A DNA stretch of 64,000 nt from Candidatus Daviesbacteria bacterium (GTDB taxonomy: Bacteria; Patescibacteria; Microgenomatia; Daviesbacterales; UBA10151): contig JACOXI010000005.1 in assembly GCA_016176335.1 (NCBI GenBank), forward strand, positions 62,001-126,000, in the 5' to 3' direction. How positions within the stretch are numbered: position 1 is the first letter of the stretch; each line of letters starts with the position of its first letter. Both the position numbers and the translations under genes were made by a program. Below the pieces are notes generated by a model. That model saw only the letters and a list, made by a program, of their open reading frames with translations. It was not told the origin of the DNA and made no database searches. Below, piece after piece: positions 17,642 through 25,153 of this stretch.

Positions 17642-17902
17642 ATGAAATCCATTAACAAAATTATCGGAGAAACAAAGTTTAAAGATAGACCCAAGAATAT
17701 CTCAAAAGAATTCCAAATGTACGGAGTATACCTTGCTGAAACCCTGGGCGATACTAAACATTATTCTTTATATATTAAACTTGCAAAGGAGGTTGACAGA
17801 AAACTTTTGGAAGAAGCGCTAAATTTTACCAAAGGTTACTATGGGGCCAAGTCCAAAGCCAAAATCTTTATGTGGAAACTGACAGAACTTAGAAAAATTT
17901 AA
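17642..17902 (+). CDS. Small protein of unknown function
   Basis: 86 residues from ATG 17642. The frame is open from 17567, but that stretch overlaps the ligase gene and the repeat block 17607-17641, so the inner ATG is preferred. The product is lysine-rich, predicted helical, without membrane segment or recognisable motif (KHYSLYIKLAKEVDRKLLEEALNF). It lies 15-23 bases upstream of def. Confidence 0.5.
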   Translation: MKSINKIIGETKFKDRPKNISKEFQMYGVYLAETLGDTKHYSLYIKLAKEVDRKLLEEALNFTKGYYGAKSKAKIFMWKLTELRKI

Positions 17903-17925
17903 CCTTTTTTGGTACAATGTCACCC

Positions 17926-18441
17926 ATGGAAGTAGTCAAAGCACCGGATCCAAGATTGAGAGTTAAAACTAAACCAGTCAAAAAGATTAACCAGGCTCTA
18001 AAAAATATCTTAAAACAAATGATTAAGCTTACTCAAACCTTTAAAGACCCTGAAGGAGTAGGTTTGGCTGCAACCCAGATAGGGCTGGATGGCCGTTTTT
18101 TTGTGGCCAAAAATGAACAGCAATTTATTTCTGTGGTAGATCCGAGGATATTATCTTTGGGCAAGCGGACCAAAAAATATTTTGAAGGTTGTTTGTCTAT
18201 CCCCAATATGTGGGGTGAAGTCAGAAGGCATACCAATATTAAGGTACAATATCAGGATCAAACAGGAAAAAATATCATACTGTCTTTAAAAGGGGTACTG
18301 GCTTGGATTTTCCAACATGAAATAGATCATTTAAACGGAATTTTATTTTCAGATCGAGTTTTGCAACAAAAAGGCCAGTTCTATAAATATACCGGCAAAG
18401 ATAAAACAGGCACAGATACATTCGAGCTCGTTGAGCTCTAA
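17926..18441 (+). CDS. def: Peptide deformylase
   Basis: Removes the formyl group from nascent proteins. All three motifs are present: GVGLAATQIG (motif 1, with Thr in place of the usual Pro), EGCLS (motif 2, Cys metal ligand) and QHEIDHLNG (motif 3, two His ligands and catalytic Glu). I prefer ATG 17926 (171 residues); ATG 17917 overlaps a TACAAT that could be the -10 box. Followed by fmt, the enzyme that adds the formyl group. Confidence 0.93.
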   Translation: MEVVKAPDPRLRVKTKPVKKINQALKNILKQMIKLTQTFKDPEGVGLAATQIGLDGRFFVAKNEQQFISVVDPRILSLGKRTKKYFEGCLSIPNMWGEVRRHTNIKVQYQDQTGKNIILSLKGVLAWIFQHEIDHLNGILFSDRVLQQKGQFYKYTGKDKTGTDTFELVEL

Positions 18442-18445
18442 ACTT

Positions 18446-18466
18446 AAAAGTCAAATGTCAAAAGTC
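18446..18466. repeat. Heptamer repeat AAAAGTC x3 supplying the fmt start codon
   Basis: AAAAGTC, AAATGTC, AAAAGTC. The ATG at 18455 is bases 3-5 of the middle unit. Confidence 0.8.
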
Positions 18467-19180
18467 AAAATTATTTTTTTAGGAACTCCGCTTTTTGTTA
18501 AACTTATTAAAGATACACTGGCTAAGCATTTTACATTGGTAAAGTCACTAAAGGAGGCTGATTTAGCAGTGGTGGCGGCTTATGGCAGGATTTTAACAAA
18601 AGATGAACTGGATATCCCTCAATATGGTTTTTTAAACATCCACCCCTCCCTTTTACCAAAATACCGGGGGCCGTCCCCAATTCAACAAGCCATCTTAAAT
18701 GGAGACAAAGTATCCGGCATCACCATCATTAAAATGGATGAAGATGTGGACCATGGACCGATAATTTATCAAGAAAAATTAGAGCTTTCCGATAATGATA
18801 ACTTTGATACTTTGAGTAAAAAGATGTTTCAGCTTGCAGCTCAAGTTTCACCCAAAATTATTGAAGATTTTGTATCCGGAAGAATACAACCTACTCCACA
18901 AAATCATGATCAGGCCACCTACTGTGTTCGTCTCACCAGAGAAAGTGGGTATTTTCCTATTGATAATCCCCTCTCTGCTGAAAAATTGGACAGGATGATT
19001 CGCGCCTATCATCCTTGGCCAGGGGTGTGGACTGTATGGGAAATCAAAAATCAAAAATCAAAAATCAAAAAGATTGTAAAGTTTCTCCCTGATGGAAGGA
19101 TCCAAATGGAAGGGAAAAAAGCTATGCCGATGCGGGATTTTCTAAACGGCTACCCAGATTTTCCTTTAAAGGAACTTTAA
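18455..19180 (+). CDS. fmt: Methionyl-tRNA formyltransferase (short form)
   Basis: 241 residues from ATG 18455. Motifs: KIIFLGTPLF at the start, VVAAYGRIL, and the formyl-folate site NIHPSLLPKYRGPSPIQ. About 40 residues present in typical Fmt between the first strand and VVAAYG are missing, and the C-terminal domain is reduced, so the enzyme is roughly 70 residues short. The start codon lies inside a heptamer repeat (18446-18466), and a second repeat (19041-19068) encodes EIKNQKSKIKK before the C-terminal segment. Last 59 bases overlap rpmB on the other strand. Confidence 0.9.
   Translation: MSKVKIIFLGTPLFVKLIKDTLAKHFTLVKSLKEADLAVVAAYGRILTKDELDIPQYGFLNIHPSLLPKYRGPSPIQQAILNGDKVSGITIIKMDEDVDHGPIIYQEKLELSDNDNFDTLSKKMFQLAAQVSPKIIEDFVSGRIQPTPQNHDQATYCVRLTRESGYFPIDNPLSAEKLDRMIRAYHPWPGVWTVWEIKNQKSKIKKIVKFLPDGRIQMEGKKAMPMRDFLNGYPDFPLKEL
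19041..19068. repeat. Heptamer repeat AAATCAA x4 inside fmt
   Basis: Four identical AAATCAA units followed by a degenerate AAAGATT. Confidence 0.92.
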
Positions 19181-19361
19181 CTACTCTTAAACATTTAGTG
19201 CAGTATTTTTTGCCTTTGTAAACATGCAGATTGGGCTTTTGTACTCTTTTGTGAATGGGGGCGCGCAAAGCCCAAACACCTCCTGCTCCGGAGGAACCTT
19301 TCTTATGACGGGAATATGACAGAGTATTTTTACCTTTTCCACACCTAATACATGCTAACAT
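19122..19361 (-). CDS. rpmB: Ribosomal protein bL28, zinc-binding form
   Basis: 79 residues from ATG 19361 (MLACIRCGKGK); an earlier ATG at 19397 adds 12 residues that look unlike L28. CxxC pairs (ACIRCGK and YCTKCLR) indicate a zinc-binding version. The basic core with SYSRHKKG and HKRVQKPNLHVYKGKKY fits L28. Convergent with fmt, overlapping it by 59 bases, and divergent from the M50 protease gene. Confidence 0.75.
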   Translation of the reverse strand: MLACIRCGKGKNTLSYSRHKKGSSGAGGVWALRAPIHKRVQKPNLHVYKGKKYCTKCLRVVKVPLKENLGSRLENPASA

Positions 19362-19412
19362 GTGGTAAACTATAACATGAGTTGATTTATGATTCAAGAT
19401 TCTTAAATCTAT

Positions 19413-20054
19413 TTGATCATGCCAGAATTCTTCGCCTTATCTATAATAGTTCTTTTATTTTCCGTCATAGTCCATGAAGTGATGCACGGAGTAGTGGCTT
19501 TAAAATTTGGTGATACAACTGCCCAAAAAGCAGGCAGATTAACCTTAAATCCCCTCCCTCATATTGATCTTTTTGGCACAATTCTTTTACCTGCTCTGTT
19601 GATGTTTACCGGCTCCCCCATTCTTTTTGGCTGGGCCAAGCCCGTTCCTGTTAACCCCTTGAATTTTTCCAATTTAAGGCGCGGCGAGCTTCTGGTATCA
19701 GCTGCAGGCATCTTGGCCAATTTTTCTTTGGCAATAGCTGCAGCAATCATCTACCATATCCTAAATGCCCTCCCTCAAACTTTTCCAGCTATTTTAGGAG
19801 AATTGCTTCGTTTTACAGTCCTAATTAATCTTGTTTTGGGAATTTTTAATCTGTTTCCCATCCCGCCATTGGACGGGTCAAAAATTTTAATATCTCAATT
19901 GCCATATAATTTGGCCAAACAATATCAAAAAATTGAACCTTACGGTATGCTGATTCTCTTGATTCTTTTGATGATTCCATTTGGCAAAACTTCTCTGCTA
20001 CAGGGAGTGTTGGGATTTTTGATCAGGTTACTTAGCCGGTTTTTGGGATTTTAA
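19413..20054 (+). CDS. Site-2-protease family (M50) membrane metalloprotease
   Basis: 213 residues. Zinc-ligand motif HEVMHGVVA (HExxH, about residues 23-27) in the first helix and the second motif FNLFPIPPLDGSKI (NPxPPLDG-like) near residue 148. Also typical is LTLNPLPHIDLFGTILLPAL. These intramembrane proteases of the short, PDZ-less type cleave single-pass membrane substrates; the target here is unknown. The start could also be ATG 19419. Confidence 0.88.
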   Translation: MIMPEFFALSIIVLLFSVIVHEVMHGVVALKFGDTTAQKAGRLTLNPLPHIDLFGTILLPALLMFTGSPILFGWAKPVPVNPLNFSNLRRGELLVSAAGILANFSLAIAAAIIYHILNALPQTFPAILGELLRFTVLINLVLGIFNLFPIPPLDGSKILISQLPYNLAKQYQKIEPYGMLILLILLMIPFGKTSLLQGVLGFLIRLLSRFLGF

Positions 20055-20065
20055 ATTAAATCTTT

Positions 20066-20581
20066 TTAAGGTTTTCCTGTAACCTCTGTCATCCGGGCCG
20101 CCAGTAGGCATTCAAAAGCTCCGAAAAGAAGTTTCTTTTGTTGATCCGGCGTTCCTTCCGTAAAAAATCTTTCATGTCCTTCAGGCATAGGTTCTTTCAG
20201 TTCGAGACCTGTTACCCTAGAACCGTCTACCGTTCCATTAACCTGCTCACAGGATCCAAAGAAGCGAAATACTCCATTTGTAATATCAAAAACTCCCCTA
20301 CTTGATATCCTAGTGATTTCTCTTGTCCTGGTATCTACGGCAGACAGCCTATATGTTCCCGACAATTCAATTCCTTGTATCCACTGCTGGCTTTCTCCAA
20401 GATAAAATAGGCTTAGTTTTTTAATCTTCCTTGCTTCTTTTAACACCACACTGAGTGCATCTTCTGTCTCCCCTCGATCAACTAATTCAGTTATTCTGAT
20501 CTTCCGTAACTCTAAAACCTGTTTGTATAGGTTTGTTACTATTTCGGTCATATATTCCTCTGGGCAGTTGCGGGAAGACAT
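20066..20581 (-). CDS. Protein of unknown function
   Basis: 171 residues, no signal peptide or membrane segment. The first 60 residues look helical and charged (LYKQVLELRKIRITELVDRGETEDALSVVLKEARKI). The rest looks beta-rich (IELSGTYRLSAVDTRTREITRISSRGVFDIT). No family recognised. It is immediately downstream of the MFS gene on the same strand (15-base gap) and could be co-transcribed. Confidence 0.6.
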   Translation of the reverse strand: MSSRNCPEEYMTEIVTNLYKQVLELRKIRITELVDRGETEDALSVVLKEARKIKKLSLFYLGESQQWIQGIELSGTYRLSAVDTRTREITRISSRGVFDITNGVFRFFGSCEQVNGTVDGSRVTGLELKEPMPEGHERFFTEGTPDQQKKLLFGAFECLLAARMTEVTGKP

Positions 20582-20596
20582 AATCTAACATATTTC

Positions 20597-21808
20597 TTAT
20601 GGTTTAACAAGAAGACTCTTTACTTCCGGTTTCAAAAACTTCTTTTTAAAAACCACATAAATGAGCATTGCGGCAATAGAAATTACCACCATTAAAAATG
20701 CCGCATGGTATCCGAAGGAATAAAAAACCAATCCGCCCGAAATTGGCCCAATTATCCTCCCCATACTTTCAAAAGAGGCGGCAATCCCCATGGTGGTGCC
20801 CTGACCTTCGTGAGTTTTTTTGGAGATTAGGGTTTGAACTGTGGGCCTGGTTATGGCGGAGCCAAAACTGGCAATCATCATTAGGGCAGCTAATACCAAA
20901 GCTGAAGGGGAGAAAGGCATTAAAAACAAACTCAAAGCCATAATTGAAAGACCCAAAACAGCAGTGTGGTGCTCTCCGATCTTTTGGGCAATTTTAGAAA
21001 GAAAAAACCACTGGACCAATGCTGATGCAGCACCCTGTAAAGAGAAAAATATACCAATAAGTGTGGCCGAGGTAAGTAAAACTTCCGCCCCAAAAAGAGG
21101 AATTGTCACCTGATTATTTGACATTCCATATGACCAAAGGAAAATTAGAATAAAAAGAGCCGCCAATTCTCCTCTTAAACCATGATACATTTGCCTAATA
21201 TTCAAAAAACCTTCTTTAATAACCAAAATTTCTGCCTTTTTGCTTAAAGATTCGGGTAAAAATGCCAAAACCAAAATAAAATTGAGGAAAGCCAAAGCAG
21301 ATGCAGCGAAAAAGGGCATTTGATGATTTACGGAAGAAAGAGTTCCCCCAATTGCCGGCCCGAATATAAAGCCTAAAGCAACAGATGCTCCAAGCCTACT
21401 CATACCCTTAATCCTGTCATTTCTTCCTGTGACATCTGCAACATATGCCGAAGCGGAAGTGAAGGTGGCGGAGGAAAATACCCCCTGTAAAAACCTGGAG
21501 ATAAAAAGCCACAACAGATTATTGGCTAGAGCAAAAGATAAAAAGGCCAAGCTGACCCCGATTAAAGCCAAAAGAATAATTGGTTTTCTGCCAAATCTGT
21601 CGGAAAGTCTTCCCCAAAAAGGGGCAAAGAAAAACTCGCCTATGGCAAAGGAGGCTGCCAAAAGTCCGATTGTTAACTCCGAGGCTTGAAATTCCCTGGC
21701 ATAAAAAGGCAAAAGCGGGAAAACCATGCCAAAGCCAATGATAGTGACAAAAGTGGCAAAATAAATAAAAAGTAGCCTGGGCTTTTTCTTGGCATGATTT
21801 TTCATCAA
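20597..21808 (-). CDS. MFS drug-exporter-like transporter (DHA1/TetA type)
   Basis: 403 residues, 12 predicted membrane helices. MFS motif A is clear between helices 2 and 3 (GRLSDRFGRKPII), as is the motif C-like region in helix 5 (LGASVALGFIFGPAIGG). It is most like bacterial DHA1 antiporters that expel hydrophobic drugs or metabolites by proton exchange. The real substrate cannot be told from sequence. Confidence 0.88.
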   Translation of the reverse strand: MMKNHAKKKPRLLFIYFATFVTIIGFGMVFPLLPFYAREFQASELTIGLLAASFAIGEFFFAPFWGRLSDRFGRKPIILLALIGVSLAFLSFALANNLLWLFISRFLQGVFSSATFTSASAYVADVTGRNDRIKGMSRLGASVALGFIFGPAIGGTLSSVNHQMPFFAASALAFLNFILVLAFLPESLSKKAEILVIKEGFLNIRQMYHGLRGELAALFILIFLWSYGMSNNQVTIPLFGAEVLLTSATLIGIFFSLQGAASALVQWFFLSKIAQKIGEHHTAVLGLSIMALSLFLMPFSPSALVLAALMMIASFGSAITRPTVQTLISKKTHEGQGTTMGIAASFESMGRIIGPISGGLVFYSFGYHAAFLMVVISIAAMLIYVVFKKKFLKPEVKSLLVKP

Positions 21809-21845
21809 AACAGTATAGCACAGGCAAAGAACGACACTACCCCTC

Positions 21846-21875
21846 TTGACAAAACAAGTCTATTAGTTTTATGAT
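21846..21875 (+). promoter_or_regulatory. Strong promoter for the putative ncRNA
   Basis: TTGACA (21846-21851), 18-base spacer, TATGAT (21870-21875). Predicted start about 21882. No reading frame follows for 300 bases, so the promoter serves an RNA gene. Confidence 0.7.
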
Positions 21876-21881
21876 TAATGA

Positions 21882-22120
21882 GTCTAAAGGACATTTAGTA
21901 GATGGCCCAAAGACACTGCCCTTAACAGGCATCCCTGCGTAGCACGTTTAAAGTCGGAATATTTTTCTTCACTGTTTTGTAACTTTACGGGAGTCTGGAG
22001 TCCATGCACCATTACGGTACACGGCAGGACACCCACCTCAAATTACTGAGGAGAAATCCGACTAACGGCTATTGTAGGGAGAACTTATTTTTTGGATAAG
22101 TATCCGCAGTAATGCGGAAT
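21882..22120 (+). ncRNA. Putative structured non-coding RNA, class unknown
   Basis: A gene-free 360-base stretch starting with a near-consensus promoter. The segment 21931-21959 (CCCTGCGTAGCACG...AGTCGG) pairs with 22057-22079 (CCGACT...AACGGCTA...TAGGG) in a long interrupted stem. Enclosed hairpins include CCTCAAATTACTGAGG, and GGAGTCC with GGACACC. A nested stem (GGATAA...CCGCA-GTAA-TGCGG...TTATCC) near 22095-22126 may mark the end, although no U-tract follows. I could not match tmRNA, RNase P or SRP RNA signatures. A 6S-like regulator is possible but unproven. Confidence 0.5.
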
Positions 22121-22188
22121 TATCCATTTTCCACCCCACTCTCGTAAATACCTTTAATTTTTTGATAGAATATACTATGTATGCTTAA

Positions 22189-22262
22189 GCCCTCTTAGCT
22201 TAGTGGTAAAGCAGCGGTTTTGTAAACCGTCGACGACAGTTCAATTCTGTCAGAGGGCTCCA
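22189..22262 (+). tRNA. tRNA-Thr (anticodon TGT)
   Basis: Acceptor GCCCTCT pairs with AGAGGGC; D-arm AGCTTAGTGGTAAAGC; anticodon loop TTTGTAA with anticodon TGT; T-arm GACAGTTCAATTCTGTC; CCA encoded. A TATACT box lies at 22171-22176. Confidence 0.93.
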
Positions 22263-22266
22263 TTTC

Positions 22267-22338
22267 GCCGAAGTGGCTCAGTGGTAGAGCACGTTCTTGG
22301 TAAGAACGGGGTCACGGGTCCGATTCCCGTCTTCGGCT
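22267..22338 (+). tRNA. tRNA-Thr (anticodon GGT)
   Basis: Acceptor GCCGAAG pairs with CTTCGGC; anticodon loop TTGGTAA (GGT); T-arm CGGGTCCGATTCCCG. The gene sits 4 bases after the TGT isoacceptor. Its 3' end reads T-CA-CGAG, so CCA is incomplete here. A complete T-CCA end is present in a duplicated 3' segment 79 bases downstream. Confidence 0.92.
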
Positions 22339-22420
22339 CACGAGCAAAGCGAGTGAGACAAGATGGGAACAAGATCTTCGAGTGAAACGAGAAGTAGACT
22401 TATTCCCGTCTTCGGCTCCA
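22323..22420 (+). repeat. Duplicated tRNA-Thr 3' end flanking a hairpin-rich insert
   Basis: The 17-base sequence ATTCCCGTCTTCGGCTC occurs at 22323-22339 (inside the tRNA) and again at 22402-22418, where it continues with CA to complete CCA. The material between carries CGAGCAAAGCGAG and CGAGTGAAACGAG palindromes and AAGATGGGAACAAG, which can pair with the distal tRNA copy. Confidence 0.8.
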
Positions 22421-22523
22421 AGGCCGCGGGTTCAGCAATTTCGAGCATTTGCGAGAAATTGGGCGTATTATCCACCACCTGCTCCTCCCTAAATTTGCTT
22501 ACCATAAGATGTATAATTAGTTT

Positions 22524-23216
22524 ATGACCTTTAAAATAAAGAATCTTAAATATATTTTCCCTGTTTTACTTATTATTTTATTTATAGTTTTAGTAAAAGT
22601 TCAGAATCGGGTGGCTACCTGTACGATTACACCAGCTGTTTTAAATACATCTGATGTTGATGGTTCAACTGTTAATCTGACTTGGGCAAATGGTCAAAAC
22701 AGCAAAATAACTTATTTAAATGTCTCTACTTCCAGAACTCTAAATCCTGACGGATCTTTAGAAACGCCAGATATTGTAAATGATGTTGTTACAAACAAAA
22801 ATTCATATTCAAAGAGTGATTTTAGATCAGGAACATATTACTGGAATATTGTAAGTGATGGCTGTAGGCAAAGAAAAGTTTCAAATCAGGAAACATTTAC
22901 TGTCTATTCAAAGGTTAAAGCCGATTGCGAACTTAAATCAGCAGTTTTAGGTACACCAGTTGTAAAAGGCGCAAACGTTACCTTTAACTGGACAAATGAT
23001 CAAAACACAGAAGCCACTTATATAAATGTCTCCAGCTCAAATACCGTAAATGCTAATGGAGTGTTAGAGAAAGTAGATATTGCAAATGATGTTGTTACCA
23101 GTAAAACCTATTCTATGAAAGAGATTTCATCTCCTGGAACTTATTATTGGAATATTGCAAGTGATGGTTGCGGACAAAGAAAAATGTCTGACCTTGGCGC
23201 CTTTACTGTCCAATAG
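22524..23216 (+). CDS. Surface protein with two tandem beta-sandwich repeats
   Basis: 230 residues. An N-terminal membrane anchor (IFPVLLIILFIVLV, about residues 11-25) is followed by two homologous repeats of about 95 residues. Each starts with a Cys (TCTITPAVL / DCELKSAVL), includes LTWANGQN / FNWTNDQN and ends GTYYWNIVSDGCRQRK / GTYYWNIASDGCGQRK, so each repeat could hold one disulfide. Fibronectin-III-like fold is suggested by spacing and pattern only. A TATAAT at 22512-22517 places transcription start almost at the ATG. Confidence 0.65.
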   Translation: MTFKIKNLKYIFPVLLIILFIVLVKVQNRVATCTITPAVLNTSDVDGSTVNLTWANGQNSKITYLNVSTSRTLNPDGSLETPDIVNDVVTNKNSYSKSDFRSGTYYWNIVSDGCRQRKVSNQETFTVYSKVKADCELKSAVLGTPVVKGANVTFNWTNDQNTEATYINVSSSNTVNANGVLEKVDIANDVVTSKTYSMKEISSPGTYYWNIASDGCGQRKMSDLGAFTVQ

Positions 23217-23271
23217 TCCGCGAGTCCAACTCTAACACCGACTCCCGCTCCATTATGCTATACTATCGCCT

Positions 23272-23445
23272 ATGGCAAAAAAAGGTAACAGACAATTATT
23301 TCAACTTCAATGCTCTGTTTGTAAAAACAGGAATTATACCCAATCCAAAAATACCGTAAATATTAAGGATAAACTTACTTTGAGTAAATTTTGTAAACAT
23401 TGTAAGAAACACACCCCGCATAACGAAGTAAAAATCGGGAAATAA
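23272..23445 (+). CDS. rpmG: Ribosomal protein bL33
   Basis: 57 residues: basic, with zinc ligands CSVCKNRNY and FCKHCKKHT, ending in a short charged tail. This is the canonical zinc-binding bL33 layout. An extended -10 (TGCTATACT, 23256-23264) ends 7 bases before the ATG, so the mRNA is probably leaderless. Confidence 0.92.
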   Translation: MAKKGNRQLFQLQCSVCKNRNYTQSKNTVNIKDKLTLSKFCKHCKKHTPHNEVKIGK

Positions 23446-23553
23446 TTATTTCTTACTGCGTTTGGAGCGCTTCCACAATGTGGGAGCTACCACAATAGAA
23501 ATGGCAAGAACCAGAATTGAAACTGTTAAATAGAATGCTTGCAATTCAGTCAT
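23446..23553 (-). CDS. Possible 35-residue single-pass membrane peptide
   Basis: Reading the complement from ATG 23553 gives a hydrophobic stretch (FYLTVSILVLAISIVVAP) followed by the basic tail WKRSKRSKK. It ends next to the rpmG stop, convergent. The positive-inside composition looks real, but at this size chance cannot be excluded and no family is recognised. Confidence 0.4.
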   Translation of the reverse strand: MTELQAFYLTVSILVLAISIVVAPTLWKRSKRSKK

Positions 23554-23651
23554 AGATTTTTTTCAAACCAGCTGTTTATTGTTTAGTTCAGGAATGAACA
23601 AGTTCTTGCTTCGCAATAATATCCATCCTTGTTATATAATACATCATGTTT

Positions 23652-23722
23652 AGGGATGTGATGAAATGGTATCATGGGGGTCTCCAAAACCCCTCTTCCA
23701 GGTCCGAATCCTGGCATCCCTG
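23652..23722 (+). tRNA. tRNA-Trp (anticodon CCA)
   Basis: Acceptor AGGGATG pairs with CATCCCT; anticodon stem GGGGT/ACCCC with loop CTCCAAA (anticodon CCA); T-arm CCAGGTCCGAATCCTGG. The 3' CCA is not encoded (GCTT follows). Confidence 0.92.
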
Positions 23723-23731
23723 CTTGGATGG

Positions 23732-24004
23732 TTATTGTACCTGAATAATTAATTTGGAGCCTAGGGCTTGGGTTAGCTTATCTAAGAAGTCTACCGAAGG
23801 GTTTGAATTACCTGATTCTAATCTTGCGATAGCAGACTGTTTTGTACCTACTTTTTTGGCAAGATCTGCTTGAGTTAATCCCCTTTTATTCCTTGTCTCA
23901 ATTAGTTGCGAGATCAAAGCATAACGAGGTTTGAGTCTTTCGTACTCTCTTTTAACCTCTTCATTCTTTAATAATTCCTTCTTAACTGTTTTCCAATTTT
24001 CCAT
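23732..24004 (-). CDS. XRE-family antitoxin (HigA-like)
   Basis: 90 residues with a helix-turn-helix of the Cro/cI type at the C-terminal half (LTQADLAKKVGTKQSAIARLESGNSNPSVDFLDKLTQALG). It lies 37 bases downstream of a RelE/HigB-like toxin gene, the toxin-first order typical of higBA. It probably neutralises the toxin and represses the operon. Confidence 0.85.
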   Translation of the reverse strand: MENWKTVKKELLKNEEVKREYERLKPRYALISQLIETRNKRGLTQADLAKKVGTKQSAIARLESGNSNPSVDFLDKLTQALGSKLIIQVQ

Positions 24005-24041
24005 AAACTTATTATATCATATACGTTATACTGTTTGCGTA

Positions 24042-24374
24042 TTATTTATTTAAACTATTAAAACGCTGCTCTGCTGTTTTTATTTCTTTAGAAGGTGTTT
24101 TCTCAGTTTTCTTCAAAAATACATGCAATAAATATATATTTTTCTTCACGAATCCATAAATTATCCGTACTTCTTGCCTACCTCTAATTCTCAATTCATA
24201 AAAATCCTGAGTTATCTTCTTACTGTGAGGCATGCCCAAAAATGGACCATGTGTTTCTAATAGATCAATTTCATTAGAAATTTTGGAAACTGTTGAGTCA
24301 TCAAGAGTTTTAATAAATTCTTTAACAACTTTCTCACCTCTGGCTGTTTCAAAGAAAAGTATTTCCCAATTCAT
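24042..24374 (-). CDS. RelE/HigB-family toxin (phage Gp49-like)
   Basis: 110 residues. Pattern WEILFFETARGEKVVKEFIKTLDD, then HGPFLGMPHSKKI, DFYELRIRGRQEVRIIYGFVKKNIYLLHVFLKKTEKTP matches the HigB/Gp49 family of ribosome-dependent mRNA interferases. First gene of a two-gene module with the XRE antitoxin. Confidence 0.86.
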   Translation of the reverse strand: MNWEILFFETARGEKVVKEFIKTLDDSTVSKISNEIDLLETHGPFLGMPHSKKITQDFYELRIRGRQEVRIIYGFVKKNIYLLHVFLKKTEKTPSKEIKTAEQRFNSLNK

Positions 24375-24556
24375 AAGTTGATGATACCAGATTATTTTCT
24401 TTTATACTTAGTAATTTAACTGATTTTTGATATACTAACTCTGGGTATTTGATATTCTGGGCCCAATTAAAGGTTCTGAAATCATTTACTAATCCCTGCA
24501 TTTTTTTATCCTTAAGAGATGAGATGTAAATAAACTACAATGATATAATCTGATTA

Positions 24557-24859
24557 ATGATTAAGGATATTTCTGCAATACTTATCTGGTCTGAAAATTA
24601 TAGAAAACTAGCTGATTGGTATATTGAAAAACTTGGTTTGGAAGTATTAGAAGAGTTAAACCATTCTGAAGACACAGGAGTTGGATTTCAGGTTGGTCAT
24701 GTTTATCTCTGGATAGGACAACATTCAAAAGTAAAAGGGAAAAATGAAGATATTCATAGACATATGTTTAACTTTGTTTATGAGGAATTGAAATCTAAAG
24801 GAGTAAGATTTTTAGCCAAACCTTTTAAAGCTCCAACATTTGACAAAGTGTATATTTAA
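24557..24859 (+). CDS. Truncated VOC (glyoxalase/dioxygenase-like) protein
   Basis: 100 residues with the start of a glyoxalase-superfamily fold (AILIWSENYRKLADWYIEKLGLEVLEEL, then VYLWIG and a VYEELKSKGVRFLAKPF segment). Complete relatives continue for about 20 residues with a metal-ligand strand after FDK; here the frame stops in a tandem 12-base repeat (GTGTATATTTAA / GTGTACATTTAA, 24847-24870). Probably a degraded gene. An extended -10 (TGATATAAT) ends 7 bases before the ATG. Confidence 0.6.
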   Translation: MIKDISAILIWSENYRKLADWYIEKLGLEVLEELNHSEDTGVGFQVGHVYLWIGQHSKVKGKNEDIHRHMFNFVYEELKSKGVRFLAKPFKAPTFDKVYI

Positions 24860-24877
24860 GTGTACATTTAAGTATAT

Positions 24878-25153
24878 ATGGAATATATTACAACAACCCA
24901 TTTAAGGACGAGATCTTCTCAACTTGTTGCTACCCTTCAAAAAGGTGGTTCGGTTTCGCTCATTCACCGATCAAAAGTGATTGGAAAAATTGAGCCAGCT
25001 CAAAAAAGCCCTATTACAATAACCGATATTAAGGCGTTTGAAAAAGCTCTTGCAGGAATAAAACCAAAAAAGCTTATTCCCAGAAAAGACAGGGACAAGG
25101 TGTATAGGCAACGCCTTATGGAAAAATATGGCAAAAATATTTCTAGACACTAA
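24878..25153 (+). CDS. Phd/YefM-like antitoxin
   Basis: 91 residues. The N-terminus resembles the Phd fold (TTTHLRTRSSQLVATLQKGGSVSLIHRSKVIGKIEP), followed by a basic tail. It overlaps the PIN-domain toxin by 26 bases, the usual antitoxin-first layout. DNA-binding autorepression is expected from the family. Confidence 0.75.
   Translation: MEYITTTHLRTRSSQLVATLQKGGSVSLIHRSKVIGKIEPAQKSPITITDIKAFEKALAGIKPKKLIPRKDRDKVYRQRLMEKYGKNISRH

Noticed and set aside
21882..22126. RNase P RNA, tmRNA or SRP RNA
   Set aside because: The GAGGAAAGTCC/ACAGAA core of RNase P, the tRNA-like ends of tmRNA and the GGAA-tetraloop SRP core were looked for and not found.
22421..22480. A third tRNA after the two tRNA-Thr genes
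   Set aside because: GCGGGTTCA resembles a T-arm, but no acceptor, D-arm or anticodon arm can be built around it.
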